Assembly: GCF_001758785.1 (NCBI RefSeq)
Contig: NZ_LROM01000093.1
Span: 62,001-126,000 of the forward strand
Source of the DNA: Duganella phyllosphaerae
GTDB lineage: Bacteria; Pseudomonadota; Gammaproteobacteria; Burkholderiales; Burkholderiaceae_D
Length of the DNA stretch: 64,000 nt
Direction: 5' to 3'
How positions within the stretch are numbered: the stretch's first letter is position 1; each line of letters begins with the position of its first letter. The notes beneath the pieces were generated by a model, which searched no databases, was not told where the DNA came from, and saw nothing but the letters and a program-made list of their open reading frames with translations. Position numbers and translations under genes: made by a program. This document shows positions 8,325-17,367 of this stretch, in pieces.

Positions 8325-10475
8325 ATGACCTTACCGCGTCTTTCCGTTCTTGCCTTTGCCCTTGCCACCGCACTTTCCGGCGCCGCCCACGCCGCCCATG
8401 CAGCCCCGGAAGCACCGGCAGCCACGCACGCCAAGCGCGCCATCACCCACGAAGACGTGTGGCTGATGAAGCGCGTGGGTGCGCCGACCGTCAGCCCGGA
8501 CGGCAAGTGGGCGGTATTTTCCGTCACCGATCCGGCCTACGACAGCAAGGAGCAATGGTCAGACCTGTGGATCAAGTCGCTCAATGACGACAGCGCGCCA
8601 CGGCGCCTGACCTTCAGCAAGGGCGGCGAAGGCGCCGTCAACTGGTCGCCCGACAGCCGCCAGCTGGTATTTACCGCCAAGCGCGACGGCGACGACACCA
8701 GCCAGATCTACCGCATCGACATCGCTGGCGGCGGCGAGGCCCAGCGCCTGACCACCCTCACGCTCGGTGCGCGCACGCCCAGGTTCAGCCCCGATGGCAA
8801 ACAGCTGCTGTTCGTCAGCGACGTCTTCCCCGGTGCGGCCAGCGAAGAAGACAACAAGCGCATCGCCAGGGAACGCAAGGACCGCAAGTACAACGTGCGT
8901 GCCTACGAGAGCTTCCCGCCGCGCTTCTTCGACAAGTGGCTCGACGATAAAAAGGTGCGCCTGTTCGTGATGGATGCCGCCGTCGGCGCGGGTATGCCAC
9001 CTCCACGCGATGTACTGGCAGGCACCAAACTGGCCGAGCTGCCAGGCTTTGGCGGCGGCCAGGGCGACGACGGCCAGTCGCTCGACGCCGTCTGGTCCGA
9101 AGACGGCAAGACCATCGTGTTTACCGCCTCGACCAACCGCGACGAAGCGGCGCGCGCGCCGGGCTACACGCAAATCTTCGCGCTGCCGGCAGCGGGCGGC
9201 GAAGTGCAGCAACTCACCCAGGACAAGCACAGATACAAGGCGCTCAAGTTCAGCCGCGACGGCAAGACCCTGTTTGCGCTGACCGAAGAGGAAGCACCGG
9301 GCAAGGTGTACGACGTCACCCGCCTGGCCAGCCTGGCCTGGCCGGTGACCAACCCGGTACCGAAAATTCTGACCGCTTCGCTCGACCGCTCGATCTCGCG
9401 CTTCGCCCTGCCCGATGGCGCCAACCGCATCGTGTTCAGCTACGAGCACGCGGGCCTCGAGCAGCTGCATTCGATCAAATATGACGGCAGCGACCTGCGC
9501 GCGGAGAGTTCTCCTGCCACCGGCGCCATCGGATCGTTCAACGCTGGCGGCAAGGCCGTGGTGGGCGTATGGGAGTCGGCCATCAATCCGCCGGAGGTGT
9601 ATTCGTTCACCGGCACGCCTGGGGGCCAACCCAAGCGCCTGACGTCATTCAACGTCGAGCGGGCAGCTGCCATCGACTGGCAGGCGCCCGAGCACTTCTG
9701 GTTCAAGGCCAGCGACGGCCGCATGATCCACAACATGATCATCAAGCCGGCCAACTTCGACCCGACCAAAAAATATCCCCTGTTCTCGGTGATCCACGGC
9801 GGCGCGGCCAATATGTGGCGCGACCAGTTCGTGCTGCGCTGGAATTACCACCTGCTGGCCAAGCCGGGCTACGTGGTGCTGCTCACCGACTACAAGGGTT
9901 CGACCGGCTACGGCGAAGAATTCGCGCGCGCGATCCAGGGCGATCCATTAAAAGGTCCGGCCGAGGAACTGAACGAGGCAGTGGACGAAGCGGTCAAAAA
10001 GTACAGCTACATCGACGGCAGCAAGCTCGCCGCCGGCGGCGCCAGCTACGGCGGCCACCTGGCCAACTGGCTGCAGGCCACCACCACGCGCTACAAGGCG
10101 ATCGTCTCGCACGCGGGCGAAATGGACCTGATCATGCAGTGGGGCACCAGCGACAGCATCTACGGGCGCGAAGTCAACAGCGGCGGACCGGTGTGGGAAA
10201 ACCTGCCCGTGTGGCGCGACCAGAGCCCGGTGATGCAGGGCGGTAATCACGCCAAGGGCACGGGCTTTACCACCCCGATCCTGATCTCGGTGGGCGAGCT
10301 CGATTACCGGGTGCCGGCCAATAACGCGCTGATGAACTTCGCCACCCAGCAGCGCCTCAACGTACCGAGCAAGCTGCTGGTCTTCCCGGAGGAAAACCAC
10401 TGGATCCTGAAAGGCGAAAACAGCCGCTACTTCTACAACGAAGTACACGGCTGGCTGGCGAAGTATCTCAAGTAA
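8325..10475 (+). CDS. Secreted S9-family (prolyl oligopeptidase-type) serine peptidase
   Basis: A 716-residue exported peptidase with a signal peptide (MTLPRLSVLAFALATALSGAAHA). A beta-propeller of WD40/TolB-like PDG repeats follows (VSPDGKWAVF, WSPDSRQLVF, FSPDGKQLLF, FSRDGKTLF). The C-terminal alpha/beta-hydrolase domain has the catalytic triad: Ser574 in GGASYGGHLANW, Asp660 in VGELDYRVP and His692 in PEENHWI. Such periplasmic dipeptidyl/acylaminoacyl peptidases trim short peptides, often from the N-terminus. It stands alone, and converges with the metallophosphoesterase gene downstream. Family certain; exact specificity not determinable from sequence. Confidence 0.93.
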   Translation: MTLPRLSVLAFALATALSGAAHAAHAAPEAPAATHAKRAITHEDVWLMKRVGAPTVSPDGKWAVFSVTDPAYDSKEQWSDLWIKSLNDDSAPRRLTFSKGGEGAVNWSPDSRQLVFTAKRDGDDTSQIYRIDIAGGGEAQRLTTLTLGARTPRFSPDGKQLLFVSDVFPGAASEEDNKRIARERKDRKYNVRAYESFPPRFFDKWLDDKKVRLFVMDAAVGAGMPPPRDVLAGTKLAELPGFGGGQGDDGQSLDAVWSEDGKTIVFTASTNRDEAARAPGYTQIFALPAAGGEVQQLTQDKHRYKALKFSRDGKTLFALTEEEAPGKVYDVTRLASLAWPVTNPVPKILTASLDRSISRFALPDGANRIVFSYEHAGLEQLHSIKYDGSDLRAESSPATGAIGSFNAGGKAVVGVWESAINPPEVYSFTGTPGGQPKRLTSFNVERAAAIDWQAPEHFWFKASDGRMIHNMIIKPANFDPTKKYPLFSVIHGGAANMWRDQFVLRWNYHLLAKPGYVVLLTDYKGSTGYGEEFARAIQGDPLKGPAEELNEAVDEAVKKYSYIDGSKLAAGGASYGGHLANWLQATTTRYKAIVSHAGEMDLIMQWGTSDSIYGREVNSGGPVWENLPVWRDQSPVMQGGNHAKGTGFTTPILISVGELDYRVPANNALMNFATQQRLNVPSKLLVFPEENHWILKGENSRYFYNEVHGWLAKYLK

Positions 10476-10523
10476 GCCGGCTGGCGGCGCCCCGCTGCGG
10501 AGCGCCCTGGTGTGTGCCATCCA

Positions 10524-12689
10524 TCAGTTGAAGCTCAGGCCACCCGCATTGGCGTTGGTCAGCGTCTTGGCCTTGAAGTCAATTGTGAAGCGGTCGCTCG
10601 GCTTGGCCGAACCGAGTCCCTTCAGGATCGCGAACACCTGCTTGAACTGGTTCTGGAACAGCACGTTGACCGGGTTCTGGTCCGACGGCAGGTCGCCGAT
10701 CTTGACGATCGCCGCCGGCGATGCGGGGAATGCCCCCATCAGCACCTTGTACTGCGCCACCCGCTGCGCCCCCATGTCGCGCAACGCCAGCTCGCCCGCG
10801 TACACGGTGCGATGGAAGTCGCCGTAGAACTCGTAGGCCGAGATCTTGGCGAAGTCGTCCAGTTTCAGTCCGGCTGCCGTGGCCAGCTTGTCGGCCCTGG
10901 CGGTGGCGTCGGCCCAGTCGGCCGTCAGCTGGCTCGCTGCCACCACGGTGCCCGACGGCGTACCCTTGGCGGCGCAGCTGGCGGTGAGCGGCAGCACGCC
11001 GGCATTGTCCTTCAGTTGCGCCAGCGTGACCTTGGTTTGCAGCTGCGAGAGGATCAGCATCTGGCGCGCGTCGAGCGCCATGGCCGCCTCCTTCATCTCG
11101 CACGGCCAGTAATCGTTCATGAAGCGCAGGCGCGACAGTTCGCCGAAATAGGTGCGGGTGAATTCACCGTAGGACTTGCTGTCGAGGATGCTGCGGTTCC
11201 AGCGCTTGGCCACGTCGGCCGTGGCGGTGCTGCCCTGCAGGTAGTCGTATTCCACCTGGTAGTAGGGGAACAGTTCGTTGTAACCCTTGACCACGTCCAG
11301 GCCCACGGTCTGCACGTCTACCTTATCCTGGTCGAGCACGGTGACAATCTTGTAGGCCGCTCCGAACACGGCCAGCGACGGCGACTGCACGTTGACCAGG
11401 TAATTGCCGGTACTGTCCTGGTAGTCGTTGGTGCCGTTGAAGTGCATGTGGCCGCCCATGTGCAGGCGCAGCCCGGTGCTGGCCACAGCGCCGGTGGTGG
11501 CGGCGGCAGGCATGCGCGTGACCTGGAATGCGCCCGGCTTGAACACGGCCTTCATGGCGTCGGTCTGGTTGGCGTAAAAGTCCATGGTCGGATAGTGCGA
11601 GAACGAGATCACCTGCTTGCCCTGCGCCTTGGCGCGCGCCATCACCGACGTGATCCACTCCATCTGGTGGATTTTATGAGTCAGCATCTTGTTCCAGCCG
11701 GCGTCGCCGGCGTTGTCAAAGCCCTTGAAGGACTTTGGATTGGCCGGGTCAAACTTGGCATTTGGCACGTGGACATTGACGTCGAGCGACAGCAGCCACA
11801 AGCCCTTGACCGGTTCCACCAGGTAGGAAGCGTCGACGATGCTGGTGCAGTTGGTGTACGTCTTGCCGGCCACCTTGTACTTGCCGCCCTCGCCCTCGGT
11901 GCAGATCTCGAACTGGCGCCTGACCACGTCGCTGGCGGCCTGCGCTGCCTCGTACGTGTACTTGCCGTCGGCGTAGGCCGTAAACGGGGTTTCCCAATGC
12001 ACGTCGCCCTTGTTCGGCATGTAGCCGAAGTCGCCCAGCTTGGCCAGCAGCTTCTCGTAGCCCTGCTCCACCATCGCATTGGTGCACACCACCGTGCTGT
12101 CGCCGGCCTTGCAGGCGGCTGCGCCGGTGGCGTACACCTTCTGCTCCTTGCCGTCCTTGGTGAGGAAGTCGTTCTTGCCCGCCTCGTCGTCATCATACGG
12201 CTCGTTCGGATCGTGGTTGCCGGGGGCGATAAAGAAGCGCATGCCCTTGGCCTGGTATTCCTTGAGGATGTCGGTGATGCCGTCGATGTTGATCGGCTGG
12301 GCGTCGTCGGAGATGTCGCCCGGCAGGCCGACCAGGCGGACGTTCCTGGCATACGCGTCGTCGAGCGCGGCGCGGAAGGCGAAGTAGTTTTCGTTGAACA
12401 GGCGGGTGGACGTCAGTTCCGCATACATGGTGCGAATGGTGGCGTTGCGGCCATCCTTGGTGGGAATGCCGGCAAACCTGGTGCTTTTCAGATCGCCATA
12501 GACGTTCTCGAAGTGCACGTCGCTCATGAAGGCGACGCTGGGCAGCGCCGGGTCTGCCGCCACCGGTGGCGTGGCCGGTTTGCTGTCGCTGATGTTGTTG
12601 ATGTTGTCGCTGCTGTCGCTGCCGCAGGCGGCCAGCAGAGCCGCCAGCAACGATGCCGACCACAGCTTGGCGGGAAACTTCGGGTTCAT
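10524..12689 (-). CDS. Lipoprotein metallophosphoesterase
   Basis: A 721-residue calcineurin-like phosphoesterase, probably anchored in the envelope by a lipid on Cys22 (signal peptide ending LLAALLAACGSD). The dimetal site motifs appear in order: FMSDVHFENVYGD, GDISDD, APGNHDPNEPYDDD, then FSHYPTMDF and GGHMHFNGTNDY. The C-terminal third (after about residue 500) is alpha-helical and not a domain I recognise. The gene is divergent from a TonB-dependent receptor, which suggests (inference) that it processes a substrate outside the cell or in the periplasm that the receptor imports, for example a phosphate ester. The substrate is unknown. Confidence 0.88.
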   Translation of the reverse strand: MNPKFPAKLWSASLLAALLAACGSDSSDNINNISDSKPATPPVAADPALPSVAFMSDVHFENVYGDLKSTRFAGIPTKDGRNATIRTMYAELTSTRLFNENYFAFRAALDDAYARNVRLVGLPGDISDDAQPINIDGITDILKEYQAKGMRFFIAPGNHDPNEPYDDDEAGKNDFLTKDGKEQKVYATGAAACKAGDSTVVCTNAMVEQGYEKLLAKLGDFGYMPNKGDVHWETPFTAYADGKYTYEAAQAASDVVRRQFEICTEGEGGKYKVAGKTYTNCTSIVDASYLVEPVKGLWLLSLDVNVHVPNAKFDPANPKSFKGFDNAGDAGWNKMLTHKIHQMEWITSVMARAKAQGKQVISFSHYPTMDFYANQTDAMKAVFKPGAFQVTRMPAAATTGAVASTGLRLHMGGHMHFNGTNDYQDSTGNYLVNVQSPSLAVFGAAYKIVTVLDQDKVDVQTVGLDVVKGYNELFPYYQVEYDYLQGSTATADVAKRWNRSILDSKSYGEFTRTYFGELSRLRFMNDYWPCEMKEAAMALDARQMLILSQLQTKVTLAQLKDNAGVLPLTASCAAKGTPSGTVVAASQLTADWADATARADKLATAAGLKLDDFAKISAYEFYGDFHRTVYAGELALRDMGAQRVAQYKVLMGAFPASPAAIVKIGDLPSDQNPVNVLFQNQFKQVFAILKGLGSAKPSDRFTIDFKAKTLTNANAGGLSFN

Positions 12690-12769
12690 GCTCGCTCCAT
12701 ACTGTTAGTTATGGAGCAGCATTGTCACATCCAAAAATGACAGCTTGAAGACAAGCGGGCGCTGCCAGC

Positions 12770-12783
12770 AACAAGCGCTTGTT
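12770..12783. promoter_or_regulatory. 14-bp perfect palindrome between phosphoesterase and TonB-receptor genes
   Basis: AACAAGCGCTTGTT reads the same on both strands. It lies in the 248-bp divergent spacer, about 80 bases from the phosphoesterase start. It could be an operator for a dimeric regulator; which regulator is unknown. Confidence 0.4.
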
Positions 12784-12937
12784 TAGTCAACGATATTAAA
12801 CTGCTACAGAAAATCCATCGTCGTTTGACCGTCGCATTTTCACGATGCAATACTGAAAAAGCACTGTGAACCAGCAGGACCGCCAGAGTCCCGCCCGCAG
12901 CGATAACAACCACAACGACAACAATGATGGAGACAAC

Positions 12938-15598
12938 ATGACCTTCGCAACGCGAAAAACCCTCGTATGCCTGGCGGTGGCCGGCGCCTGGACTGCAACC
13001 GCCCTGGCGCAGGAAGCGCCCAAGGACAGCGGCAAAGTCGAAGAGGTGGTGGTCAGCGCCACCCGCTATTCCACCTCGCTGCTGAAAACCCCGGTGGCGG
13101 TATCGGCCTTCAACCAGGACTACCTGGACAAGCAGGGCGTGACCAGCATCTCCGACCTCTCCGGCGACATCCCCAACGTGGTGATGAATCCCAACCTCAA
13201 CGGCGCGGTGCAGATCACCATCCGTGGCGTGACCTCCAACGACACGTCCGAGATCAGCAGCCCGTCGGTGGGCTACCACGTTGATGGCATGTACTCGCCG
13301 CGTCCACAAGGTGCGCAGGCATTGATGTTCGACCTCGAACAGGTGGAGGTGCTGCGCGGCCCGCAAGGCACGCTGTTCGGCCGCAACTCGACCGCCGGCA
13401 GCATCAACATCATCACCGCCAAGCCCGACTTTTCCGGCAACTACGGCAAGGCGCAGATCGACCTGGGCAACTACAAGAAGCGCCAGCTCAACGTGATCCA
13501 GAACATCGCCGTCAACGACTCGCTGGCGCTGCGCGCCACGTTCATGAAGGTGCTGCGCGATGGCTACGCCAACCAGACGTCGGATACCACCGAAGCCAAC
13601 TTCCCGGCCCAGGGCTGGGTACCGAACGGCATTCCCGATGTCGACCAGCGCAACAACCGCAAGGTCGATAAAAGCGACTACTACACCAACCAGAAGGAAT
13701 GGGCGGCCCGCCTGGGCGCGCGCCTGAAGGTGAATGAGGACGTGACCTTGCACGCGGCCTACGAGCAGTACCAGGATTCCGGCGCCGGAGGTTCGTCGTT
13801 CCGCGACTGCGACGCCTCGGCCGGCACAAAATACGACTGCAACACCATCCAGGTGGGTACCGGCGGCGGCAAGTGGGACCTCAACGTGAACGTGCCGGGC
13901 AGCGTGGACATGACCATGAAAACCATGCGCAGCGGGATCAACTGGAAGCTCAACGACAACACCGAGTTCGACTACAACTTCGCCGGCTCCCTGATGACCA
14001 CCGACCGCCTGGAAGACGGCGACCGTGGCATGTCGTACTCGCAGCCGTGGCAAACCCAGGGCCTCAATACGCTGCCGCTGCCGGCCGGCGGTTCGTGGGG
14101 CACCAACCCGCTCAACGACTGGCATAGCCGCACCCAGGATGCGCACTATTGGTCCACCGTGCACGAGGCCCAGCTCAAGCAGCGCATCGGCAATGTGCAG
14201 TACGTGGGCGGCCTGTTCTCGATGAACGAACACAATCGCCTCAAGTTCGAAAACTTCTTCAACTTCCAGAACCCGTACGGCGATCCGGTCTCGGTGTTCT
14301 ACAACCAGAAGAACCAGCAGATCAAGGCGCGCGCCGCCTTCCTGCAAGCCGACTGGCGCGCCATGCCGAGCCTCACGCTCACCGCGGGCGCGCGCTACAG
14401 CAAGGACACCCAATCGACCAACGGCGACGTGTACGGCAGCTGGGACAGCGCCACCAGCGGCTTCTATTACAACGGCCTGTTCAATCGCGGCACACCGGGC
14501 ACACCGGGCTACCTGCCGCACATCGAGAGCACCAATCTCACCGACGCCATGGGTTCGACCGGCGGTACGGCGGCCTATGCCCGCTATGGTGCGCCATCGA
14601 CCAACGAGAACGAACAAAGCTGGCGCAAGATTACCTGGCGCCTGGGCGCGACGTGGGACATCTCGCCGTCGCAGATGACGTACGCGTCGGTATCGACCGG
14701 CTACAAGGCTGGCGGCTTCGGCGACAAGAACGATACCTGCGGCTACAAGCGCTGCGCCGACGGCACGCGCGGCCAGGTCACGTACCTGCCGTATGGTCCG
14801 GAGAGCCTGATCAACTTCGAGTTGGGTTACAAGGGCCGCTTCCTCGACAACCGCGCCACGCTGGCGGTAACCGCCTTCTACATGCGCTACAAGGACATGC
14901 AGCAGACCGGCAACTACGCGGTGGGCACCATGATGACTGACGACGGCCTGCCCTGCCCGATCAACAACCCCACCTGCAATATCTACAGCGCCTGGCATAC
15001 GGTCAACCTGGGCAAGGTCGATATCCCGGGCCTGGAAGTGGAGTGGACCTACAAGCCGACCAGCACCATCAAAATCGGCGGCAATATGGCGTTGATCAAT
15101 ACCAGCATCCACGACATGCAGCTCAACGAAGACAGTTACAACTGCTTCGCCCGCAGCGAAATTGGCGTGCAACCTTGCCCGGAACCGAGCACCAGCACCG
15201 ATCCGCGCTACGCCGGCAAGCGGCTGTACAACATCAACGGCAACCACCTGCCGAACACGCCACCGGTCACGCTGAGCCTGAACTACTCGCAGTACTTCAA
15301 CCTCGACAGTGGCTACACGATCTCGCCGTACGTCAAGGCCAACTGGCGCGCCAAGTCCTACTTCACCATCAACAACCTGGACATGGATCACGTGGGCCTG
15401 TACCAGAAGCCGTACACCACGGTGGACGCGCAAGTGCGCATCGATACGCCGGAGCGCAAATGGCACTTCGAAGCGTATGTGCGCAACCTGACCGACCGCC
15501 ACGCCAAGGTAGCCGGCGATTCGGCCAACGGCGGCTACATGACGGCCTGGTTCATCGAGCCGCGCATGTTCGGTGTGCGTGCGGGCCTCAGTTACTAA
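12938..15598 (+). CDS. TonB-dependent outer-membrane receptor
   Basis: An 886-residue outer-membrane beta-barrel importer powered by TonB. The signal peptide ends near TATALAQ. The region after it, KVEEVVVSATRYSTSLLKTP, is the usual entry to the plug domain, and the plug contains the motif VEVLRGPQGTLFGRNSTAGSINI. The barrel fills the rest and ends in an aromatic residue (RAGLSY). ATG 12938 was chosen because GGAGA sits six bases upstream; reading from an earlier frame start would add an unstructured Asn/Asp-rich stretch before the signal peptide. Divergent from the metallophosphoesterase. The layout resembles iron-siderophore-type receptors, but the ligand cannot be read from the sequence. 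Confidence 0.92.
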   Translation: MTFATRKTLVCLAVAGAWTATALAQEAPKDSGKVEEVVVSATRYSTSLLKTPVAVSAFNQDYLDKQGVTSISDLSGDIPNVVMNPNLNGAVQITIRGVTSNDTSEISSPSVGYHVDGMYSPRPQGAQALMFDLEQVEVLRGPQGTLFGRNSTAGSINIITAKPDFSGNYGKAQIDLGNYKKRQLNVIQNIAVNDSLALRATFMKVLRDGYANQTSDTTEANFPAQGWVPNGIPDVDQRNNRKVDKSDYYTNQKEWAARLGARLKVNEDVTLHAAYEQYQDSGAGGSSFRDCDASAGTKYDCNTIQVGTGGGKWDLNVNVPGSVDMTMKTMRSGINWKLNDNTEFDYNFAGSLMTTDRLEDGDRGMSYSQPWQTQGLNTLPLPAGGSWGTNPLNDWHSRTQDAHYWSTVHEAQLKQRIGNVQYVGGLFSMNEHNRLKFENFFNFQNPYGDPVSVFYNQKNQQIKARAAFLQADWRAMPSLTLTAGARYSKDTQSTNGDVYGSWDSATSGFYYNGLFNRGTPGTPGYLPHIESTNLTDAMGSTGGTAAYARYGAPSTNENEQSWRKITWRLGATWDISPSQMTYASVSTGYKAGGFGDKNDTCGYKRCADGTRGQVTYLPYGPESLINFELGYKGRFLDNRATLAVTAFYMRYKDMQQTGNYAVGTMMTDDGLPCPINNPTCNIYSAWHTVNLGKVDIPGLEVEWTYKPTSTIKIGGNMALINTSIHDMQLNEDSYNCFARSEIGVQPCPEPSTSTDPRYAGKRLYNINGNHLPNTPPVTLSLNYSQYFNLDSGYTISPYVKANWRAKSYFTINNLDMDHVGLYQKPYTTVDAQVRIDTPERKWHFEAYVRNLTDRHAKVAGDSANGGYMTAWFIEPRMFGVRAGLSY

Positions 15599-15630
15599 CC
15601 GGCCCACGCTCGTCATAATGCTGACAGGCG

Positions 15631-15656
15631 AAAAAAAGGGCCGGTAAGACCGGCCC
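15631..15656 (-). terminator. Terminator between convergent TonB-receptor and BON genes
   Basis: Stem GGGCCGGT/ACCGGCCC (15638-15645, 15649-15656) with a three-base loop. The run of seven A at 15631-15637 becomes a U-tract on the minus strand, so it mainly serves the BON gene. Confidence 0.85.
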
Positions 15657-15690
15657 TCGTTTCAGCGCATTCTGCGCATTACACTGCGAA

Positions 15691-16401
15691 TTATTTCACG
15701 CGCAAAGAGTTTTGCACGTCGTGCACGCCCTTGACGCTACGCGCCACGGTGGCAGCCTTGTCGGCTTCAGCTTGCGATGGCACGAAGCCGCTCAGCGACA
15801 CTTTACCGTTGTTGGTTTCCACTTTGACGTCCAGCGACTTGAGCGATGGCTCGGCCATCAGTTCGGTCTTGATCTTGGTGGTGATCACGGAATCGGCAAC
15901 AGCGTCCTTGGCCAGCTCGGTTTTCGAGCGGGCTTCGCAGCTGGCCTTGTCGGTGCCGGTCATGTTGTTGCAATTGATGCCGGTCTGGGCGATGTCAGCC
16001 GATTGCTTGCCAGCCTTGGCATCGTTGATGGCAGCGGTTTGCTGCATCTTGGCGGTGCTCTTGCAGCTGTCCTTGTTGGCGCCGGTCATGGCGTCGCACT
16101 TTTCTTCGTCCAGTTCATAGCGGGCGTCGGCCACGGCGATGCGGGCTTTTTCCAGCGAGTTCTTGTCGTTCTTGAATTTGGTGGTGGCGTCAAGCTCAGC
16201 CTGCTTTTGATCGAGCTTGGCTTGTTCTTCGCAGATGTCCTTGGCGTTGCCCGATTGCGTATTGCAAGCGGACTTGGCGGTTTTGTAGCTGGCTTCGGCG
16301 CGATCGGTGGCGGCCTTGTAGGCGACGGTATCAGTTTTTGGGGTAGCAGCGAAAGTCATGCTGGTGGCGCTAGCCAGTACCAGGAAGAGCAGCTTGTTCA
16401 T
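15691..16401 (-). CDS. BON-domain periplasmic protein
   Basis: A 236-residue exported protein. The signal peptide is MNKLLFLVLASATSMTFAA. A long, charged alpha-helical middle part (Ala/Lys/Asp-rich, with regularly spaced cysteines in KSACNTQ, KDICEEQ, EKCDAMTGANKDSCKS, NCNNMTGTDKASCEA) precedes a C-terminal BON domain (about residues 168-236, SVITTKIKTEL...VSLSGFV...GVHDVQNSLRVK). BON domains bind phospholipid or stabilise the envelope, as in OsmY. The paired C-x(n)-D-K-x-x-C units look like a repeat with possible disulfides. The start is set by GAGGGACATATC before the ATG; an upstream in-frame ATG would place 35 residues before the signal peptide. Confidence 0.87.
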   Translation of the reverse strand: MNKLLFLVLASATSMTFAATPKTDTVAYKAATDRAEASYKTAKSACNTQSGNAKDICEEQAKLDQKQAELDATTKFKNDKNSLEKARIAVADARYELDEEKCDAMTGANKDSCKSTAKMQQTAAINDAKAGKQSADIAQTGINCNNMTGTDKASCEARSKTELAKDAVADSVITTKIKTELMAEPSLKSLDVKVETNNGKVSLSGFVPSQAEADKAATVARSVKGVHDVQNSLRVK

Positions 16402-16506
16402 GATATGTCCCTCTGTGTTGTGGTGGTTGACGGACACATTAAACCGCGCGGCTGCCGTTTTCTCTGTGCGCAACCGTACCAAAATGACATGCTGACCAGT
16501 TGGCAA

Positions 16507-17190
16507 CTACTCCCCGTTTGCAAGTCCCTGGCGCCACAGACTGCCCGCCTGGTCGAACAACGGCAGCCGGCTGTTGAAGGCGGCGCCGGTTGGCGCCAGT
16601 TGCAGCCAGGCCATGGTGGCGTGCGTATCGACAGCCGCTGCGGCATTCGTGGCAGCGGCCGCCGGGGCGCGCCCCTGCCGCATCCACGCGGCGACGTCGG
16701 CATAATGTTGCGGGTGGCGCTGCTGGGTCCATGCCAGCGCCACCAGGTCGGCGAAGCCCTCTTCGCGCCGGGTCTGCTGCAGGGTTTGCGCAGGCTGGGT
16801 GCCGCCCTGGGCGAAGCCGGAAGGCGTCTGGTGCCAGGCGCCCTGTGCGTAACGCCAGCAGTGGGCGATCTCGTGGGCGAACATCGCTTCGATCATCAGG
16901 GCGCGCCGCGCTTGCGGCACGCTGGCGAGGATGTCTTCCGCATGCGCATTGCCGCGCAGGGACAGCACCAGCTTGCAGCGGCCGTCGTGGTAACCGAGCG
17001 CTACCGGCACGTCATTGGCGTGCGCCTGCGGTTGCACGGTGATATCGACGGGCAGCCGGAGCTCCTGCTTGGCGTAATTGATCACGGATAAACCCGCCGT
17101 CAGCCAGCGGGTTTCCATCGAGGTCAGCTCGGCGGCAAAGGCTGAGCTGCAAGACAACATCAGGAGAGGGATGAGTGTGCGCTTGATCAT
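16507..17190 (-). CDS. Secreted HExxH protein, putative zinc metallopeptidase
   Basis: A 227-residue exported protein that I cannot place in a named family. It has a signal peptide (MIKRTLIPLLMLSCSSAFA), a zincin motif HEIAHCW (in AMFAHEIAHCWRYAQGAW), and about 30 residues later RREEGFADLVALAW, whose Glu and Asp could supply the third zinc ligand as in gluzincins. The gene ends about 100 bases before the BON gene on the same strand. ATG 17190 is preferred because AAGGA lies about eleven bases upstream; an upstream ATG gives seven more residues. Peptidase activity is inferred from the motif only. The lack of a recognisable propeptide and the small size are notable. Confidence 0.75.
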   Translation of the reverse strand: MIKRTLIPLLMLSCSSAFAAELTSMETRWLTAGLSVINYAKQELRLPVDITVQPQAHANDVPVALGYHDGRCKLVLSLRGNAHAEDILASVPQARRALMIEAMFAHEIAHCWRYAQGAWHQTPSGFAQGGTQPAQTLQQTRREEGFADLVALAWTQQRHPQHYADVAAWMRQGRAPAAAATNAAAAVDTHATMAWLQLAPTGAAFNSRLPLFDQAGSLWRQGLANGE

Positions 17191-17321
17191 GGTGGCGATG
17201 TCCTTGATCAAAACTGTAGCACGATGAGAGTAATATTTATTGCTCTGTGGAAGGTCTTACAACACTAAATTATTACGTAGGCAGAGTTGAATGATTGTGG
17301 AACTGGAACCCCAAAAACCTT

Positions 17322-17351
17322 GGGGTCGGACTCTGTACAGGGTCCGACCCC
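17322..17351. repeat. 30-bp palindromic REP-like repeat, copy 3
   Basis: Arms GGGGTCGGAC and GTCCGACCCC with a divergent centre (TCTGTACAGG), the same length as copies at 876, 4401 and 50600. It lies just after the stop of the M49-like gene. Confidence 0.85.
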
Positions 17352-17367
17352 GGGTGGCAGTGCGGGG

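Noticed and set aside
10486..10506. GGCGC...GCGCC hairpin between the S9 peptidase and the metallophosphoesterase stops
   Set aside because: It has a mismatch and no T-run on either strand, so it was not called a terminator.
12690..12937. Pho-box-like sequence upstream of the phosphoesterase
   Set aside because: One CTGTCAT half-site is present on the minus strand, but the second repeat at the required spacing does not match, so phosphate control by PhoB cannot be claimed.
12725..15616. Long minus-strand open frame (about 960 codons) opposite the TonB receptor
   Set aside because: Low-complexity His/Arg/Val-rich shadow; the receptor is clear on the plus strand.
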